Shown: positions 1-6,543 of the stretch, in pieces
Layout: every line of letters starts with the position of its first letter
Position numbering within the stretch: the stretch's first letter is position 1
Assembly (NCBI GenBank): GCA_025965815.1
Contig: JAOPWF010000826.1
Coordinates: forward strand, 1-7,653
Length of the DNA stretch: 7,653 nucleotides
Source: Mycobacterium sp.
GTDB lineage: Bacteria; Actinomycetota; Actinomycetes; Mycobacteriales; Mycobacteriaceae
Direction: 5' to 3'
Notes under the pieces: model-generated
Seen by the model: the letters and a program-made list of their open reading frames with translations, nothing else
Database searches by the model: none
What the model was told of the DNA's origin: nothing
Program-made: the position numbers and the translations under genes

Positions 1-1
1 C

Positions 2-502
2 GTCCGCGAGGAGTGCACGATCGGCGACGACGTCTCGGTGTGGAGCAACACGGTCATCGACTACGGCTGCCACATCGGTGACCGCGTGAAGATCCATTCC
101 AACTGCTACATCGCGCAGTTCACCGAGATCGAGGACGACGCGTTTCTGGCGCCCGGGGTGGGCATCGCCAATGACCTGTATCCCGGTCAGGCCGCTTCGG
201 CACACGTCATGTCCGGACCCTGGATTGGAAGCAGGGCGCAGATCGGCGTGAACGTGACCCTGTTGCCATTTGTGCGCATCGGCGCCGGCTGCTTGATCGG
301 TGCCGGCGCGGTCGTCGTGCACGACATCCCTGACGGATGCGTCGCTTTCGGCAACCCGGCGACCGTACGTGGCCACGTCGGTGACCTGACCTCGATCGAG
401 GATCGGGTCGAAGCCGTCACCAACTCAGCGAGTCGATACCGACGCGCACGGCCGCACGGCGTAGCGCTCCTGCAGAATCGGCGTGACGGCCATGACCGCT
501 AG
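2..502 (+). CDS. Left-handed beta-helix (hexapeptide-repeat) sugar acyltransferase, 5' end missing
   Basis: Partial gene: the frame is already open at base 2 and ends at TAG 500-502, giving 166 visible residues with no start codon that must be the true one. The GTG at 38 lies inside a repeat coil and is not a plausible start. The protein shows imperfect hexapeptide repeats (IGDDVS, IGDRVK, IGSRAQ, IGAGCL, IGAGAV) typical of the left-handed parallel beta-helix of trimeric acyltransferases. A loop follows the NDLYPG motif, and the C-terminal GNPATVRGHV resembles the GNPA closing motif of sugar acetyltransferases. Such enzymes transfer acetyl or another acyl group from CoA to an amino or hydroxyl group of a sugar, often a nucleotide-linked amino-deoxysugar (QdtC/FdtC/WbbJ-like). 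The exact substrate cannot be read from the sequence. The last about 40 residues are charged and outside the helix fold. It overlaps the next gene, which supports a role in modifying a sugar of the same polysaccharide. Confidence 0.88.
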   Translation, partial: VREECTIGDDVSVWSNTVIDYGCHIGDRVKIHSNCYIAQFTEIEDDAFLAPGVGIANDLYPGQAASAHVMSGPWIGSRAQIGVNVTLLPFVRIGAGCLIGAGAVVVHDIPDGCVAFGNPATVRGHVGDLTSIEDRVEAVTNSASRYRRARPHGVALLQNRRDGHDR

Positions 503-1175
503 CAGAATCCAGGTGCCTGGGCGGGTGCTGGCCCGGCACTCGGCGACTCCCCGCCTCACCGGCAAGCGTGTCTTCGACCTCGTGGTCGCGTCCTGCCTGG
601 TGTGCCTACTGATCCCCATCCTCGTCATCGTGTGGCTGCTCGTCCGGACGACGAGTCCTGGCAAGGGGATGTTCCGGCAGACCCGAATCGGGCGTTACGG
701 CCGCCCATTCGTCATGTACAAGTTCCGCACCATGCGAGCCGACAGCGGCGACGACATACATCGCGAGTACGTCCGCCGACTGCTGACAGAAGACAACCCA
801 CCGGCCGGCGGCGCAAGAGGACTCTACAAACTCGAATCGGATCCGCGGGTGACCAAGGTCGGGCGACTGCTACGGCGGACCAGTCTCGATGAGTTGCCGC
901 AACTGCTCAACGTCGTCAAGGGCGACATGTCCCTGGTCGGACCACGGCCGGCGCTGCCGTACGAGGCAGAGCTGTTCAGCACGACGCACCGCACCCGTTT
1001 CCTGGTCGCGCCCGGCGTGACCGGACTGTGGCAGATCTGTGGCCGCAGCAAGCTGCCGATGCAGACGGGGCTGGACCTCGACATCGAATACGTCCAGCGC
1101 CGAACCTTCTGGCTGGACCTGAAGATTCTCCTGAAGACGGTGCCGGCCGTGTTCACCGCCGATGGGGCACCGTGA
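483..1175 (+). CDS. Initiating sugar-phosphate transferase (PglC/WcaJ-type phosphoglycosyl transferase)
   Basis: Monotopic bacterial sugar transferase (PF02397-type), 230 residues from GTG 483 or 227 from ATG 492. Neither start has a clear Shine-Dalgarno, so the longer is given. It transfers a sugar-1-phosphate from a UDP-sugar to undecaprenyl phosphate at the inner membrane face, the first step of repeat-unit assembly. Visible in order: KRVFDLVVA leading into one hydrophobic re-entrant helix (about residues 28-57), QTRIGRYG and VMYKFRTM, then DPRVTKVGRLLRRTSLDELP with the catalytic Asp-Glu pair D136-E137, then GDMSLVGPRP, PGVTGLWQICGRS and a C-terminal DLKILLKT. Every family hallmark is present, so it should be active. 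The length matches the short catalytic-only class; the polytopic N-terminal domain of WcaJ/WbaP is absent. It overlaps the acyltransferase by 20 (or 11) bases and the next gene by 4. The sugar specificity is not readable. Confidence 0.95.
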   Translation: MTAMTASRIQVPGRVLARHSATPRLTGKRVFDLVVASCLVCLLIPILVIVWLLVRTTSPGKGMFRQTRIGRYGRPFVMYKFRTMRADSGDDIHREYVRRLLTEDNPPAGGARGLYKLESDPRVTKVGRLLRRTSLDELPQLLNVVKGDMSLVGPRPALPYEAELFSTTHRTRFLVAPGVTGLWQICGRSKLPMQTGLDLDIEYVQRRTFWLDLKILLKTVPAVFTADGAP

Positions 1176-4100
1176 CCGCAGCCGCTACGACCGAACAAGC
1201 AGCGACCGCGCGCGACAGCGCGGCCGCGGGTGACTCGATCGCGGTCGCGGTCTGGACGCTGGTCAGCCGGATCACCGGTGTGGTGAAGATTGCCGCCATC
1301 GGCGCCGTGCTCGGTCTGACGTTCTTCGGCAACGCCTACCAGTTCACCAACTCGCTGCCCAATCTCATCTATTTCGGCTTGCTGGCCGGATCGTTGTTCT
1401 CGTCGTTGCTGGTGCCGGCACTCGTCGGGCACATTGACGCCGGCGACCGGGCGGCGTCCGAGCGCGTCGCCGGCGGCTTTCTGGGCATGACGCTCGTCGC
1501 GCTCGGCGCCGCGGTGCCGCTGGCGGTCCTGTTCGGACCGGCGGTGCTCAGTCTTGCCGCGAGCGGGGCTGGTTCAAGCGCCGGTGCGCAGGAGCAGGTA
1601 GGCCGTTGGCTCATCCTGATGTTCATCCCGCAGTTGTTTCTGTACGGCGTCGTGGGCGCAGCGACCGCGTCGATGAATGCGTGCCGGCGCTTCGCGTTGG
1701 CTGCGGCCGCCCCGGCCTTCGAGAACATCGGCACGATCGCCGTCCTCGCCGCATGCGCCATCATCTTCGGCACCGGCACCCGGGTCGACGCCGTGCCCAA
1801 CGGCGAACTGCTGCTGCTGGGCCTGGGCACGACAGGTGCCGTCGCCCTGCATGCGGCCGCTCAGTGGTGGGGGGCCAAGCGCGCCGGGATCCGACTCGTC
1901 CCGCGGGCCGGTTGGCGCGACGCCGAAGTTCGGGTGGTCGTGCGGCGCGCCCTGCCGTCCATGGCGCAGGCAGGGCTGGTCGCGCTACAGGTCCTCACGT
2001 TGCTTGTTCTGGCCAACCGGGTAGCTGGGGGCGTCGTCGCGTTCCAGATCGCGTTGAACTTCTACTTCCTCGCGGTGGCCCTTGGCGCGACTCCAGTCGC
2101 GCTCTCACTGCTTCCCCGTCTCGCGCGCATGCACGTCGACGGTGACGCCGCCGGATTCCGGGACACCTTGGTGCACGGTTATGCGCTGGGCCTGTTCATC
2201 GCAATACCCGCGGCCGTCGGCTACCTCGGGCTGGCGGTACCAATGGCGCGGGCAATCTCGTTCGGCCGGATGGGCACCGCGAACGGTGTCATGCTCGTCG
2301 CGGGCGCATTGGCGGCACTGTCCGTGGCGGTCGTCGCCCAGACAGCGTTCATGATCGCGACGTACACCTCGTACGCGCGCAAGGACACCCGATCGCCCCT
2401 CATCTCGATGACGCTGCAGGCCCTCACCTGCCTGAGCCTGGCCAGCATCGCACTTACCGTCCACGGCACGGCCGTACTCGTGGTCCTGGGTCTGGCCTAC
2501 TCGACGTCGATCATCGTCGCGGCATTGCACCTGTCGGTGCGTCTCGCTCGTGATCTCGGCCCAGGTCAGGCCCGGCTGGGTCCGTCGCTGGCCAGGACGA
2601 CGTTCGGTGCGGTTGTCATGATCGGACCGGCTTGGCTCGTGGCGCGGGCCTGCCTCGCGTGGATCGGGCCACCGCTGGGATCTCGGATAGGGATAGTCGC
2701 GGCGACTGCGGTCGGCATCCTCGTCTTTCTCGCCGTGCAGACTCTGCTGCGCACACCAGAACTCGCCTGGCTGAGCGCCGGGCTGGACCAATTGCGCCAG
2801 CGGGTCAAGGGCACCCAGGGCGACGTCAGCGCCGTCGGGACGCCCCCGGCCGCAGCCGCCCTCGCGCGTCGGACCTTCCGGCTGTCATCGGGCTGGGCGA
2901 ATCGGTTCGACGGCATTTGGCGCTACCAAGTGCTGCCGGCGGGGATTCTCGCCGCCGCGCTGGGTGTCGGCGGATTCAGCGTCCTGCGTCCTCGTCTTGC
3001 CCTCGTCGTCTGCGTGGGTCTGGCGGTCATCGCCTGCGTGGCTGCGTGGCCGGCACTGGGCGGTTATCTGGTCATCGCGGCCACGCCGTTGACCGCCGGT
3101 ATCGATCGCGGCCATGCCGTACCGGTGCTTCGCCCGAGCGAGGCGATCGCAGTGGCCGTCGGAGTCGCGCTCGCCGCGCGCGCCCTGGTGCGGTGGCGGA
3201 CCGGCGCGGCGCCCCGAATGCGACTGAGCCGAGTCGAGTGGGCCATCGTCTTGATGGCCCTGAGCAATTCGGTCGTTCCCATGCTGTGGATGATCGCGCG
3301 GCAGCAGCCGATCACCCAGGACGACATCCTCTACGCGCTGGTCATGTGGAAGTTCGCAGGCATCTACCTGATCGTGCGCTCGAGCATCACTACGTACCGC
3401 CAGGCCATGCGGTGTTACTGGCTGTCTCTGGCAGCGGCGTCCATCGTTGCGGTGCTCGCCATCCTGCAGTCGTTGGGGCTGTTCGGCGTCCAGCAGTTAC
3501 TCGCGTCCTACTACGCCCCATTCGGCTATACCGGCGCGCTGGAGCACGCCCGTGGGAGTTCGACGCTCGCCCTGCCCGCCGCAACAGCCGACCTCCTGAT
3601 CTACAACCTGGCGATCGTGGCCGGCCTGTGGATCGTGGGTCATAGGCACCGGACGATGCTGGCGGCGACCGGAATGCTGTTCATCGTCGGTGCGCTGTCG
3701 GCTGGCGAATTCTCCAGCGCGATCGGCCTGGTCGTGGGCATTTGCGCCATCGCGCTCGTGACGAGCTACCCGCGACTGCTGTCGATCTTCGTGCCCATCA
3801 CCGGCATCGCCATCGTCGTGTTGCGACCCGTGATCGCCGCGCGGCTAAGCGGTTTTGATTCGGTTTCCGGGCTGCCCGTGAGCTGGACCGGACGCCTGGA
3901 GAACCTGCGGACCCACTTCTGGCCCACGCTGTTCTCGCACTGGAATTTTCTCCTCGGCGTCCGTCCCTCGGCGCGCGTTCCGGTCTCCTACCAGGCCACC
4001 GGCTACGTGTGGATCGAGAGCGGGTACACCTGGCTGCTCTGGGGTGGCGGTCTTCCGCTGCTCGCCAGCTTCATCTACTTCGTACGTGCGGCCCTACGGT

Positions 4101-4342
4101 CCTCCTGGCTTGAGGCTCGGTATCGGCACGGTGCGCCGAGCGTGGCGGCGCTGGCGGTATTCGTCGCTGTGACCGTGATGTCCGTGCTCATGATTTTCGA
4201 CCCGCACTTGACCTACCGCGGCGCCGCCGAAGAATTCTTCGCGCTGCTCGCCCTGGCCGGGCTTGGTCAACGTATCCGATCGAACACGGGCGCCGACCAC
4301 CAGGTGGACGTCGAAATGACCCTGACGGAGGCTCGATCATGA
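1172..4342 (+). CDS. Fused MurJ/MviN-like flippase and Wzy/O-antigen-ligase-like polymerase
   Basis: A 1056-residue membrane protein starting at GTG 1172 in a GTGA overlap with the previous stop (weak GGGG at 1164-1167). The frame is open upstream to 1028, but that part is antisense-like sequence inside the transferase gene. Residues about 1-530 have 14 hydrophobic segments and MurJ-family landmarks: SRITGVVK near residue 32, NSLPNLIYFGLLAGSLFS, and YARKDTRSP at 401-409. Residues about 531-585 form a polar, Arg-rich linker expected in the cytoplasm. Residues about 586-1056 add about 12-13 hydrophobic segments with an O-antigen-ligase/polymerase pattern: SAGEFSSAIG at 843-852, a large loop after SWTGRLENL (904-912), and GYVWIESGYTWLLWGGG from 944. 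Inferred role: the first half flips the undecaprenyl-linked repeat and the second half polymerises it on the outer face. Several MurJ lipid II-essential residues are changed (R24 to K39, D39 to N54, R52 to Y67, and no Arg in the R270 region), arguing against a housekeeping lipid II flippase. The two functions are assigned from fold and context; the polymerase half could instead be a ligase. Confidence 0.9.
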   Translation: MTAAATTEQAATARDSAAAGDSIAVAVWTLVSRITGVVKIAAIGAVLGLTFFGNAYQFTNSLPNLIYFGLLAGSLFSSLLVPALVGHIDAGDRAASERVAGGFLGMTLVALGAAVPLAVLFGPAVLSLAASGAGSSAGAQEQVGRWLILMFIPQLFLYGVVGAATASMNACRRFALAAAAPAFENIGTIAVLAACAIIFGTGTRVDAVPNGELLLLGLGTTGAVALHAAAQWWGAKRAGIRLVPRAGWRDAEVRVVVRRALPSMAQAGLVALQVLTLLVLANRVAGGVVAFQIALNFYFLAVALGATPVALSLLPRLARMHVDGDAAGFRDTLVHGYALGLFIAIPAAVGYLGLAVPMARAISFGRMGTANGVMLVAGALAALSVAVVAQTAFMIATYTSYARKDTRSPLISMTLQALTCLSLASIALTVHGTAVLVVLGLAYSTSIIVAALHLSVRLARDLGPGQARLGPSLARTTFGAVVMIGPAWLVARACLAWIGPPLGSRIGIVAATAVGILVFLAVQTLLRTPELAWLSAGLDQLRQRVKGTQGDVSAVGTPPAAAALARRTFRLSSGWANRFDGIWRYQVLPAGILAAALGVGGFSVLRPRLALVVCVGLAVIACVAAWPALGGYLVIAATPLTAGIDRGHAVPVLRPSEAIAVAVGVALAARALVRWRTGAAPRMRLSRVEWAIVLMALSNSVVPMLWMIARQQPITQDDILYALVMWKFAGIYLIVRSSITTYRQAMRCYWLSLAAASIVAVLAILQSLGLFGVQQLLASYYAPFGYTGALEHARGSSTLALPAATADLLIYNLAIVAGLWIVGHRHRTMLAATGMLFIVGALSAGEFSSAIGLVVGICAIALVTSYPRLLSIFVPITGIAIVVLRPVIAARLSGFDSVSGLPVSWTGRLENLRTHFWPTLFSHWNFLLGVRPSARVPVSYQATGYVWIESGYTWLLWGGGLPLLASFIYFVRAALRSSWLEARYRHGAPSVAALAVFVAVTVMSVLMIFDPHLTYRGAAEEFFALLALAGLGQRIRSNTGADHQVDVEMTLTEARS
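4327..4330 (+). promoter_or_regulatory. Ribosome binding site for the chain-length regulator
   Basis: GGAG eight bases before ATG 4339, inside the end of the flippase-polymerase gene. It fixes the start at 4339, where ATGA joins the upstream TGA and the next ATG. It implies translational coupling with possible independent initiation. Confidence 0.7.
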
Positions 4343-5877
4343 ACCAAGACACAGTCGCGCGCTGGCACAGGTCCACCCCAGCCCGGCGTGGCGCCCGGGG
4401 TCTGTTCGTCACCCACTGGAGCTGGATGCTTCTCGTCACGACACTCGTGGTTGCCGCCGCGGCAATGCTGTCGTGGTCGCGTACCCCGACCTACCGCGCC
4501 TCCGCCGACGTCCTGGTGCAGCCGCGCCTGTTCGCCGCGGGCACAGCGCCACAGGTGCCGGACATGGGCAGCGAGAAGGCGGCCGCTTCCTCTACGGTCG
4601 TGCTCAATATCGCAGCGCGGGCACTGGGCGTCTCAGCTGGGCAGCTTTCGCACGGCCTGTCCGTGAGCGTGCCGCTCAACACCCACGTACTGCACGTCTC
4701 TTACAGCTCGACCGACGCCGAACAGGCCTGGCAACGGGCCCAGGCCGTGGCCACGGCGTACGTCTCGTACTGGCTGGCACAGCAGCCGCCGCTGGGTCGC
4801 ACGAGTACGCGGCCGACGACCGCCGAGATATTGGACACCGCGGTGATCACTCCGGCTACCCGGCCGAGCGCACCGGCCAGTCCCAACCATTTCGTCGATG
4901 TTGGCATCGCATTGATCATCGGGCTGGTACTGGCCGGTGGCACCGCCTACGTGCGCGATCGCCTCGACGACCGGCTTCGCGGACCTGACGAGTTGGAGAA
5001 AAACGGGGGCGGCCCCCTGCTCGCCGTCGTGCCCGCGGCTCGCCGGACCCGGACCGACCCAGTCGTCGCTCGAAGGCGCACCTCACCCGGTGCCGAGGCA
5101 TATCGCGAGCTGCGCACGCTGCTGCTGCGAGTAGCCGAGCAACGAGGTGCGAAGTCGCTACTCGTCACCAGTCCGACCGGCGACGCGCAGACGGTCGTCA
5201 GCGCCAACATCGCGGTCACGCTCGCGCAGGCCGGCCGGAGCGTTGTCCTGGTGCAGGCCGACATGCGCCGACCGCACGGCCACGAGTTGTTCGGCGTCGG
5301 CCAGGTACCGGGGCTGGCCGATGTTCTCGAGGACCGAGCCAGTCTCGACAGCGTGCTGCTGCACCCAGACGTCCCGGGGCCGCGCGTAGTCCCGGCGGGG
5401 CTGCTTGTCGGCGACATCGGATTGGCGCTGCACCCGTCCCGGCTGGGCGAGGTCATCGGGCAGTTGTCCGCAGACGCCGACTTCGTCGTGATCGACGCGC
5501 CCGCGGCGTTGGCGGGCTCCGACATCGCCACGATGCTCGAGGCGGCCGACATGGTGCTGATCGTCGGCGACTCCCGGCGGACGACGCGTGCGCAGGTCCG
5601 CGCTGCCGCCAGCCAGTTAGAGCACGTACGCGACAAGCTGATCGGCGCCACGTTCGTCACCTTCGGTAGGCGGGCGCGGCTCGTGACACCCCCGCTGTCG
5701 CTGGTCGCCGGCCAAGGCGATCGCGCCAGCACGAGAACTTCGGCCGGGGACGAGGACGACGAGGGCGACTCGGCTACCTGGCTGCTGGGTCGGCTCAGTG
5801 ACGCGACGGACCCGAAATCCATCCATGTCGAGCAGGTCAACGGCTGGGACAGCCACGCAAAGACAGGAAAGAGGTAA
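4339..5877 (+). CDS. Wzz/CpsC-type chain-length co-polymerase with degenerate BY-kinase domain
   Basis: 512 residues. Transmembrane helix 1 is at about 27-46, followed by a Wzz-type extracytoplasmic domain opening with TYRASADVLVQP. A proline-rich stretch (PATRPSAPASPN, ending at 183) precedes transmembrane helix 2 at about 186-205. The cytoplasmic part from about 206 resembles CpsD/Wzc BY-kinases. It keeps the ExxRxxR oligomerisation motif (E253, R256, R259), the second Asp of Walker A' (D308 in QADMRRP) and the Walker B Asp (VVIDAP, D386). The Walker A region, normally like GDGKT/GEGKS, reads TGDAQTVV with Gln284 at the catalytic Lys position, and the first Asp of Walker A' is Gln306. The C-terminal tail (about 445-512) has no tyrosine and carries an acidic run (471-477), whereas active BY-kinases end in a tyrosine cluster. 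Known role of the family: controlling polymer length with Wzy. Inferred here: a structural co-polymerase without tyrosine-kinase activity. It begins within an ATGA overlap with the polymerase gene, which fits a physical partnership. Confidence 0.93.
   Translation: MNQDTVARWHRSTPARRGARGLFVTHWSWMLLVTTLVVAAAAMLSWSRTPTYRASADVLVQPRLFAAGTAPQVPDMGSEKAAASSTVVLNIAARALGVSAGQLSHGLSVSVPLNTHVLHVSYSSTDAEQAWQRAQAVATAYVSYWLAQQPPLGRTSTRPTTAEILDTAVITPATRPSAPASPNHFVDVGIALIIGLVLAGGTAYVRDRLDDRLRGPDELEKNGGGPLLAVVPAARRTRTDPVVARRRTSPGAEAYRELRTLLLRVAEQRGAKSLLVTSPTGDAQTVVSANIAVTLAQAGRSVVLVQADMRRPHGHELFGVGQVPGLADVLEDRASLDSVLLHPDVPGPRVVPAGLLVGDIGLALHPSRLGEVIGQLSADADFVVIDAPAALAGSDIATMLEAADMVLIVGDSRRTTRAQVRAAASQLEHVRDKLIGATFVTFGRRARLVTPPLSLVAGQGDRASTRTSAGDEDDEGDSATWLLGRLSDATDPKSIHVEQVNGWDSHAKTGKR
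5871..5874 (+). promoter_or_regulatory. Ribosome binding site for the histidine phosphatase
   Basis: GAGG nine bases before ATG 5884, lying at the last codons of the chain-length gene. It supports the 5884 start and a 6-base gap between TAA and ATG. Confidence 0.7.
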
Positions 5878-5883
5878 CCGACG

Positions 5884-6543
5884 ATGACCGAACAACTCAT
5901 CGCCCCCACCGGACTGCTCGAGCGAGCGGAACCGAGCACGTGCCGGCTGTTCCTCATCAGGCACGGAACGACGACGATGAACGTCGAGAACCGCTACCGC
6001 GGCCGTCGCGACGTCCCGTTGGACGCGCAGGGCTACCAAGACGCGGTCGACGCGGCTCGTCAGCTGTCCAAGTCCGGCCTCAGCGCTGTCTACACCGGTC
6101 CGCTACGCCGCACGATCGCCACCGCCCAGATCATCGCCGACGAAACGCGGGTCCCAGACCTGCGCATCCTGCACGGTCTGAACAATGTCGACTACGGCGT
6201 ATGGGAAGGCATGACCTCCGACGAGGCGGCGCATCACGACCCGGAGGCGTTCGCGCTGTATCGCTCGTCCCCCCACCTAGCCGTCTGCCCCGCCGGCGAA
6301 CGGTTGACCGACGCGCAGCAGCGCATCATCGCCGCACTACACCTCATCGGGCAGCGCCATGCCGGTGAAACCGTGGCCGCGGTGACCCATGCCGTGATGA
6401 TCCGGCTCGTCGTGGCGAAGCTCAACGGTTCGGCCGGGGAAGGCTGGCGGATCCCGGTCGGCCGAGGATCACTGACGGTCTTTCATGCCTCCAATGACTC
6501 GATTGCGCTCCAGTCGCTGCCGGAGGGCGACGATGTCGACTGA
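5884..6543 (+). CDS. Histidine phosphatase superfamily (phosphoglycerate-mutase-like) protein
   Basis: 219 residues, soluble, with no signal peptide. Motifs in order: FLIRHGTTTMN with the phospho-accepting His27 and Arg26 after a 20-residue leader; NRYRGRRDVPLDAQG (36-50), matching the NxxxRxxGxxDxPL region; YTGPLRRTIATA with the phosphate-binding Arg76; and VTHAVMIR with the second His169. The usual LxE general-acid motif before dFGxWEG reads LNNVDYGVWEG, placing Asn101 where Glu is expected. It may therefore be slow, specialised, or use another acid (Asp103 or Glu108 are near). Family members dephosphorylate small metabolites (PhoE, CobC-like) or proteins (SixA, Sts). In an exopolysaccharide operon the substrate could be a sugar phosphate or a regulatory phosphoprotein; the sequence does not decide. 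A good ribosome binding site precedes it, and it overlaps the next gene by 11 bases. No low-molecular-weight tyrosine phosphatase (Wzb) or PHP phosphatase (CpsB) is visible in the window. Confidence 0.93.
   Translation: MTEQLIAPTGLLERAEPSTCRLFLIRHGTTTMNVENRYRGRRDVPLDAQGYQDAVDAARQLSKSGLSAVYTGPLRRTIATAQIIADETRVPDLRILHGLNNVDYGVWEGMTSDEAAHHDPEAFALYRSSPHLAVCPAGERLTDAQQRIIAALHLIGQRHAGETVAAVTHAVMIRLVVAKLNGSAGEGWRIPVGRGSLTVFHASNDSIALQSLPEGDDVD
6522..6527 (+). promoter_or_regulatory. Ribosome binding site deciding the transporter start
   Basis: GGAGGG five bases before ATG 6533, inside the phosphatase gene. It is the strongest Shine-Dalgarno seen in the window and favours 6533 over the in-frame ATG at 6485. 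Confidence 0.75.

Noticed and set aside
1028..1171. 48-codon upstream extension of the flippase-polymerase frame
   Set aside because: It lies wholly inside the phosphoglycosyl transferase's conserved C-terminal region, has a Pro/Arg/Gly-rich composition with no family similarity, and the GTG at 1172 in a GTGA overlap gives a normal MurJ-type N-terminus.
1172..2760. Calling the first half a housekeeping lipid II flippase (murJ)
   Set aside because: Fusion to a polymerase, position in a polysaccharide operon and loss of several MurJ cavity residues make a repeat-unit flippase more likely.
2105..2791. 228-codon minus-strand frame opposite the flippase half
   Set aside because: Composition typical of antisense to hydrophobic-helix codons; no start context and no motif.
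2632..3645. 337-codon plus-strand frame inside the fused gene
   Set aside because: Arg/Pro/Ala-rich out-of-frame shadow of a gene with clear membrane-protein coding. It spans the fusion junction, so I considered a hidden second gene there, but it shows no domain.
4947..5957. 336-codon open frame on the minus strand
   Set aside because: Ser/Arg/Thr-rich low-complexity translation without motifs, fully antisense to the well-supported chain-length gene; expected by chance in high-GC DNA.
6485..6532. 16-codon upstream extension of the TauE/SafE gene
   Set aside because: The Arg-rich extension overlaps the phosphatase end and has no ribosome binding site, whereas GGAGGG sits five bases before ATG 6533.
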